A DNA stretch of 64,000 bases from assembly GCA_026826555.1 (NCBI GenBank), contig JAKSZT010053764.1:37801520-37865519 (forward strand). The letters are read 5' to 3'. Source of the stretch: Tolypeutes matacus. Taxonomy: Eukaryota > Chordata > Mammalia > Cingulata > Chlamyphoridae. Made by a program: the position numbers and the translations under genes. Below, piece after piece: positions 58,400 to 64,000 of the stretch (the stretch's first letter is position 1; each line of letters begins with the position of its first letter). The notes below the pieces were generated by a model. It worked only from the letters and a program-made list of their open reading frames with translations, was not told the DNA's origin and searched no databases.

Positions 58400-58830
58400 G
58401 TCGATGATATTTTACTTCAGTAATGAACAAAGCAATGCAAATTAAAATGATAAGCCATTTTTGTCTGTAAAGTTGGCAACAATTTTTCAAAATGTACTAT
58501 ATTTAGACTACCTAAATAGTACATGTAAAAAATAAAAAAGAAAAAAAATCAAAATGTACTATGGGCAAGCATTCAGCAAGACAGACACTTTTATACATAA
58601 TCCCACTTCTTCTCCTCTCTCGAAAGAAAACAAAGATATAGACAAAAGACCACATACCAGGATATTCATTACAATATTGTTTGTAATAGCAAAAACATGA
58701 AAGTTACATCTGTGTTTAATGAAAGGGGATTATTAATTAACAATGGTACATTTATAAAATAACATATTATCTAGTCATTGAAACTCATGTTTACAAAAAT
58801 TTGGTATAGAAAATTCTTACAAATTAAGGA
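58400..58830 (+). repeat. old L1 3' fragment
   Basis: 'caaagcaatgcaaattaaaa', 'ccaggatattcattacaata' and 'gtttgtaatagcaaaaacat' are in L1 order. Eroded; an AAAAAAG-rich tandem piece sits near 58,525. Confidence 0.5.
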
Positions 58831-59304
58831 TATAAAATTTCTCACCTGAAAATTTGGTATAAAAATAGTCCTACCTCATAGGTCATTGTGGGATTTAAAA
58901 TGAGGAAATACATGTAAAGCACATAGAACAGTCAGTGCTTAGAAATTATTAGGTAGCTAATATGATAACAGTTTTCCCAACTGTGTTCTGGGAAGAAATA
59001 CACATATAAATATAAAGATAATAAAGAGCCAACACAATTCACCAAAAATAATAGTAGTCATTGCTGGGTGGTGGAGTTACAGGTTATTTTTATAGTCGAA
59101 TCATTAGGGTCTTGGTTCCAAGGAATAGAAACCAATTCTGGCTTACTTAAGCAAAACAAAAACAAACCCGGAGTTTGTCAAAAAGTTTATCATTAGGGTG
59201 CTTTGTGTTACAAGTAATAGAAACCTCAATTCAAATTAACTTAAGAAAATACATTTCAATTCACATAACTTGAAGTGAAACGTAAAAAAAAAATATGACT
59301 TAGA

Positions 59305-59590
59305 ATGAAATAGGATATATTCCTATATGTTCATTGATCTATTGGGGGGGGGCAGTCTAGTCTGTTGTGTTGATCAGTTTATTCCTGTATCAATACCTAC
59401 TGCTTTTATTACTATAGTTTTGTGGTATATTTGCTATCTTATAGAGCAAGCCCTTCCTCATTGTTCTATTTCTAAATTTTCTTGGCTGTTCTTGACATTT
59501 CTCTTCCATAAAAACTTGTAAGTCAGCTTGACAAATTCCATAAGAATGTTCCATTGAGTTTTTTTTTTTAATTTTTTTATTGGGGTGGCA
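59305..59590 (-). repeat. L1 ORF2 fragment, antisense
   Basis: 'cctatatgttcattgatcta', 'ttattactatagttttgtgg' and 'tcttggctgttcttgac' are complements of L1 ORF2. Confidence 0.55.
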
Positions 59591-59928
59591 TTTAAAGTTT
59601 TTTTCAATTTACAAATGCATTATTTTTATAAACAGAAAGGTCAAAGTTTAGGAAATAAGACCTTCAATAGTTCTTTATGATAAAATACAAACTTTTTGAC
59701 ATTGCATACAAGACCTTCCATAAGCTACTTTCTAGCTACCTTTCCAGACACATCTCTACTATTTCTTGCCTCACCTTTATTGTTCTAGCTTCAACAGAGA
59801 CCATATTTTATATATCTTTATGTCCCCATTGTTGAGCACAGTGTCTAATACATAGTAATTAATGAGTTCACCACAGATTCAATAAACATTAAAAACAACA
59901 ACAACAACACACACACACAGAAAACAAG

Positions 59929-60535
59929 TGTCTTAGTTTGCCAATAACAAATACCACACACTGGTGGCTTAATAGGAACTTACTGTCTCATTGTTTTGCA
60001 GACTAGAAGTCCAAAATCAAGGTGTTAATAAGACCATGCTTTCTCCCCAAAGCCTGTAGTGTTCTGGTGCTGGCTTGCCACAATCTTTGGGATTGCTTGG
60101 CTTGCATCACTCTCTCCTTGTATCTACTCTTCTGGTTTCACTGACATCTGGCTTCTGCTTTCTCTTTATAAGGCCTCCAATAATAGGGACTAAGACCCAC
60201 CCTGATACAGTTGGCCATGGCTTAACTAATAATAATGCCTTCAAAAGGTCTTATTTAGGGAAGCGGCTGTGGCTCAATCAGTAGGGCTCCCATTTACCAT
60301 ATGGGAGGCCCCAGGTTCGGTTCCCGGGGCCTCCTGGTGAAGGCAGGCTCGCCCGCATGGCGTGGTTGGCTGGCCCAGCGAGCACAAGCAGCAAGGGGGG
60401 GATAAATGAATAAATAAATAAAATCTTTTTTAAAAAAAAAAAAGGTCTTATTTACAAATGGGTTCTCGTGCACAGGAATGTGGATTAAGATTAAGAACAT
60501 GTCCTTTGAAGGGGTACATAATTCAATCAACCACA
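59929..60535 (-). mobile_element. MaLR-like LTR, antisense, with SINE inside
   Basis: The plus strand begins 'tgtcttagtttgccaataac' with 'agactagaagtccaaaatca', and near the end 'gaatgtggattaagattaag' and 'ggggtacataattcaatcaa'. A young SINE splits it. Confidence 0.7.
60258..60444 (+). repeat. young DAS-type SINE
   Basis: Full-length. 'aaaggtcttattta' at the left and after the A tail at the right form the target duplication. Confidence 0.93.
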
Positions 60536-60642
60536 AGTAGCTTGCTCAAGGCTCAATAATTGGTAAGTGGAAGAAGCAAGACTGAAGCCTATGTCTGTCA
60601 GATGACTAAGTAAACATTGCCTCTGAAAGACTAAGCTATAAA

Positions 60643-60647
60643 GTTTC

Positions 60648-60678
<31 letters not shown>

Positions 60679-60841
60679 TATTTATTTATTCATTCATCCC
60701 CCCCTTGCTGCTTGTGCTCGCTGGGTCAGCCAACCACGCCGTACAGGCGGGCTTGCCTTCACCAGGAGGCCCCGGGAACCGAACCCAGGGCCTCCCATAT
60801 GGTAAACGGGAGCCCCACTGATTGAGCCACAGCCGCTTCCC
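60643..60841 (-). repeat. young DAS-type SINE, antisense
   Basis: T22 tail at the left, 'gctcgctgggtcagccaacc', 'gaaccgaacccagggcctcc' and 'gattgagccacagccgcttccc'. The duplication 'gctataaagtttct' flanks it. Confidence 0.93.
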
Positions 60842-61009
60842 AGCTATAAAGTTTCTATGTAATGATTCTCTTTTTTTTTTTTTTTACAGTTGATTTTGCT
60901 CAAATCAGGATCTAAACATGGTCTACATATAGCAATTGGCTATGTCCCTTAATTATATTTTAATCAATAACTGTTGTCCCCCCCGCCCCCGCAAAAGTAA
61001 CTGCTAATC

Positions 61010-61103
61010 ACATTTTTTTTTTTTTTAGGAAGTACCAGGGATTGAACCCAGGACCTTGTACATGGGAAACAGGTGCTCAACCACTGAGCTACATCCACTC
61101 CCC
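61010..61103 (-). repeat. monomeric tRNA-type SINE, antisense
   Basis: 'agtaccagggattgaaccca', 'ggaccttgtacatgggaaac' and 'ccactgagctacatccactcccc' with a T-rich tail at the left. Confidence 0.85.
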
Positions 61104-61111
61104 ACCCCTAT

Positions 61112-61287
61112 CTTTTTTTTTTAAGATTTATTTTTATTTATTTCTCCCCTCCCCCCTTGTGCTTGCTGTCTGCTCTCTGTATCTGTTCATTGTGTCCTTA
61201 TCTTCTTTTTAGGTGGCACCAGGAACGGAACCTGGGACCTCCCATGTGGGAGGGAGGCACCCAATGGCTTGAGCCACCTCTGCTCCT
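61112..61287 (-). repeat. tRNA-derived SINE with ACAA-type body, antisense
   Basis: 'ttgtgcttgctgtctgctct', 'ggtggcaccaggaacggaac' and 'ggcttgagccacctctgctcc'. The T/ATTT tail is at the left. Confidence 0.85.
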
Positions 61288-62120
61288 TCCATCTTTTTAA
61301 TACCACTTATTTGTTGAAGAAACTGTGGCATTGTCCTATAGAATTTCTCACATTCTGGATCTGGCTGATTGCAACCTGTGTGTTTGATGTCATTTAACTT
61401 GTTCCTCTATTTTCTTCATCTCCTGTAAACTAGTAGTCCAATCTAGATTCTTGATTAGATTTCAGTTCAATTTTTCTGTCAAGAAGAATTCATAGATGGG
61501 GCTGTGTACTTCCTATTGCAACATACCAGAATGCACATATCTGGATATCCTGCTTTCAGTGATGTTCAGATTATTAATGAGTTGAGGTCTTTTCGGTTTA
61601 ATCCATTCATTTAAAAGTTCCCCATAAATATTCTTCCCAATGGTTTTAATAACCATTGATAATCACTTTCCAGATCCATTATTTCATTAGGGATTGTAAA
61701 ATGGTAAATTTCTAATTCTAACAATCCATTTACATTCATTAGCAGCAGGAATTGTTCTATAAAGATGAGCTGTCCTTTCATCAGGTTATTCTGAAATGCA
61801 GTTAGTACAGAAATGGCAGGATAAAATGCTTGACTCTTTCCACTAATTTATCAATTTTGAGAATAATGAATTGGTTCCTACCACCCTCCAAAGTCAACCA
61901 GAGGGTTTTCTTTTTTTCGAGTGTGTATGTGTGTTGAGCGTGTGTGATTATGAACTCATGGATTTTTACATATTTGATTTGCTTTCCAAATACCATTTTC
62001 AATTCTCAAAGTAGGTATTTCCAGTCTTCATTGAATACCATTGTGACCTATTGTTTCTTTTCATTTTAACCCAGATATCATTAAAGTTATTAATAACATA
62101 ATTCCATTCCTGTAACCAAA

Positions 62121-63440
62121 GAATAGTGATGAATTCGTATACCAACTGACCCTTAGTCAATCCTGAGAATGGTGAAATGGGAATGATGAAGGAAGGGAGA
62201 GAATTATTAGATTTTTCTCATCTCCAGACAGGAAATTGGACTAATTATTTCCTTAGACCATCCCTTGTCCTATTAGCAAACCTTCTTTCTTTCTTTTAAG
62301 AACTGACCCTACTCCACTGGGAAGACCAGCCAATCAGCTGGCCTATGCCCTCAGACCACGGTGGTGGGCCTGGGATCCATGCCAGGCACATCATCAGTCA
62401 AGTCCCAGAATTTTGTTTGGGCAGTTGGCAAAGATTTGCTTTCTCTTGCTTGGAATCACTAGTTGTGAATCATCTCTACCTACAGAACAAAAAAGAAATG
62501 AGATGTGGTCCTTGTGATAGCATTTTAATCCCTGTACCACAACAGTTCTCATAGGCATGGCTAAGGCCAAACAGCTCTATCCTAAGACTTATATTTTTTT
62601 GGTCATTACATTTCCTTTTTGATCAGCTTGTTTCAATCTGGTTTCTTTTACTTGAAACTAAAATATTCTTAATCCAAAGAGAGAATCCAAACCAGGAAAG
62701 AAAAAGAAAAGAAGGAATATAGCATATAGAAAAAAGAGAAACTTAATCTGAATACCACAGTAATATATTTCTCCAAACTTCCAATTGCTTTAGTCAGTAA
62801 ATTTTATTCTTGAAAGGAATCTTGGAAGTTATTTAGTCCAACCATACATTTATTAATTTTTTGAATTTTATAGTCAATGCACCTGAGTCAGACAAAAGGG
62901 TTATTTTGCCATTTTATTTATATATACTCCACCTTATCCTATAAATGATTTGAGACATGCACACATTCTACAAGGGAATGATATAAAAAGAAAATTGGAA
63001 CCAGAACTAGGAAAATCAGGGTCAGATTATCCTATTTCATATATATATTAAACAGGGATAGAGATTTTTAACTAAGTTGTTTGAAAACTGATGACGGGTC
63101 CAGGGCCGTGGATATACAGCAATTCCCTCAAGGACGCCCAGATCCCTGAAGCTTGATTCTGGACCTTTACACTATGGAGAACTCACAGTTCTGGTCTTCT
63201 TTAACTTGAGAGTCATTGCCTCCATGTTTCAGGAGCAAATGAAATGAATAAGCAAAGAAAATCCTGGTTAGAAAAGGGCAGCCTGCTCTGTTCCCAACCA
63301 ATACACAAGCACAAGAAAGAGTTGATGGTGATGATGCTGAACTTTACCTAAGGCACGTGTCTCCAGAAAACAGCAATGGTTAAGAAATCCCTCCAACCTT
63401 TTTTTTTTTCCTGAAATTCCCTTACCCTTTTATATTCTAG
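62121..63440. other. intergenic stretch without recognised element
   Basis: No exon with splice borders, no clear repeat. Includes a GC-richer part at 63,090-63,330 that I cannot classify. Confidence 0.4.
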
Positions 63441-63455
63441 AAAAGAGTTACTAAA

Positions 63456-63638
63456 GGGAAGTGGCTGTGGCTCAATCAGTAGGGCTCCCGTTTACCATAT
63501 GGGAGGCCCTCCTGGGGCCTCCTGGTGAAGGTAAGCCCGCCTGCACGGCGTGGTTGGCTGACCCAGCGAGCACAAGCAGCAAGGGGGGGATAAATGAATA
63601 AATAAATAATAAAATCTTTAAAAAAAAAAAAAAAAAAA
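63456..63638 (+). repeat. young DAS-type SINE lacking the B box
   Basis: Head 'gggaagtggctgtggctcaa' and body are intact, but the segment holding 'gggttcggttcccg' is missing: 'gggaggccctcctggggcct' directly joins the two sides. The duplication 'aaagagttactaaa' flanks it. Confidence 0.9.
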
Positions 63639-64000
63639 AGAGTTACTAAAAGAAACACCCTTCTCCATATGACTTAGATAAGATTCTCTGCCCACTCTTT
63701 TTTTTTGACTCTCAAAGATATGTTTACCTGTGACAAGGCCAAATGCAGAGCTTTCCCATTTGCCTAAATCTGTTGTCAATGCCAGAGAGAGCCTCTATTC
63801 CACATTCTTTATCTCATTAATAATTATCTGAGGTTAGAAATGTTTGCCCTCTGAAACTCACTAAGCACGGAGATAAACATTTCCTGTTCAAGGGACTGAC
63901 TGAGACATCCCCTGATTGCGAAACAATTCCAACTGTAAAATCACCCCACCTTTAACTTATCTACTCCTCCCTATAAACATCAAAGGCAGTATGCTTGCCA

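Larger units (their letters stand above)
60870..62120 (-). repeat. old L1 3' end, antisense, with two antisense SINEs
   Basis: 'caaatcaggatctaaacatg', 'gaatttctcacattctggat', 'ggctgattgcaacctgtgtg', 'gtcatttaacttgttcctct', 'tggggctgtgtacttcctat' and 'gattatgaactcatggattt' are complements of an old L1 3' UTR and ORF2 end. Confidence 0.75.

Noticed and set aside
52500..64000. Exons of a neighbouring gene upstream of KIF27
   Set aside because: In human the next gene (QNG1/C9orf64) lies about 17 kb upstream, beyond this window; I saw no open frame with splice borders here.

Overview
This is a mammalian nuclear genomic window. It is AT-rich and intron-dominated, contains no prokaryotic gene structure, and is packed with interspersed repeats. 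The host is most likely a xenarthran, with armadillo favoured. The most abundant young repeat is a tRNA-derived SINE of the DAS type (head 'gggaagcggctgtggctcaa', tail with TAAA-rich and poly-A sequence) known from armadillos, together with several dimeric relatives and lineage-type L1 3' ends. The species call is inference from repeat families.

The only protein-coding gene I can support is KIF27, a kinesin-4-like ciliary/Hedgehog-family motor, on the minus strand. Its CpG-island promoter lies near 51.8-52.4 kb. The start codon is at 47,391, in the first coding exon. Eight coding exons descend leftwards: 47,391-47,094; 38,265-38,065; 33,843-32,885; 27,328-27,185; 16,021-15,815; 4,905-4,739; 4,264-4,158; 2,808-2,653. 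Together they give 2,239 nt of open frame (746 codons plus one base) with consistent splice phases and GT-AG borders: the whole motor domain, the neck, and the start of the coiled-coil stalk. The rest of the gene (roughly the C-terminal half) lies beyond the left edge.

The introns are largely old L1 fragments, MIR and hAT relics, and MaLR-type LTRs, into which younger SINEs and L1 pieces inserted. Many young copies still have readable target-site duplications. The most informative nests are 18.0-26.6 kb (one old L1 split by an LTR, L1 and SINEs), 35.9-36.7 kb (a composite L1-3'-end/SINE unit with a 14-bp duplication and an internal 100-N gap), 38.6-41.5 kb (L1 inside L1), and 5.2-6.5 kb (a sense 3' end inside an antisense copy).

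The segment from 52.5 kb to the right edge is intergenic upstream DNA: antisense L1 pieces, two same-orientation LTRs, MaLR-like and hAT relics and SINEs. I found no exon there. I found no CRISPR, operon, phage or other novel multi-gene system. The points worth follow-up are retrotransposition structures and candidate regulatory features of KIF27.
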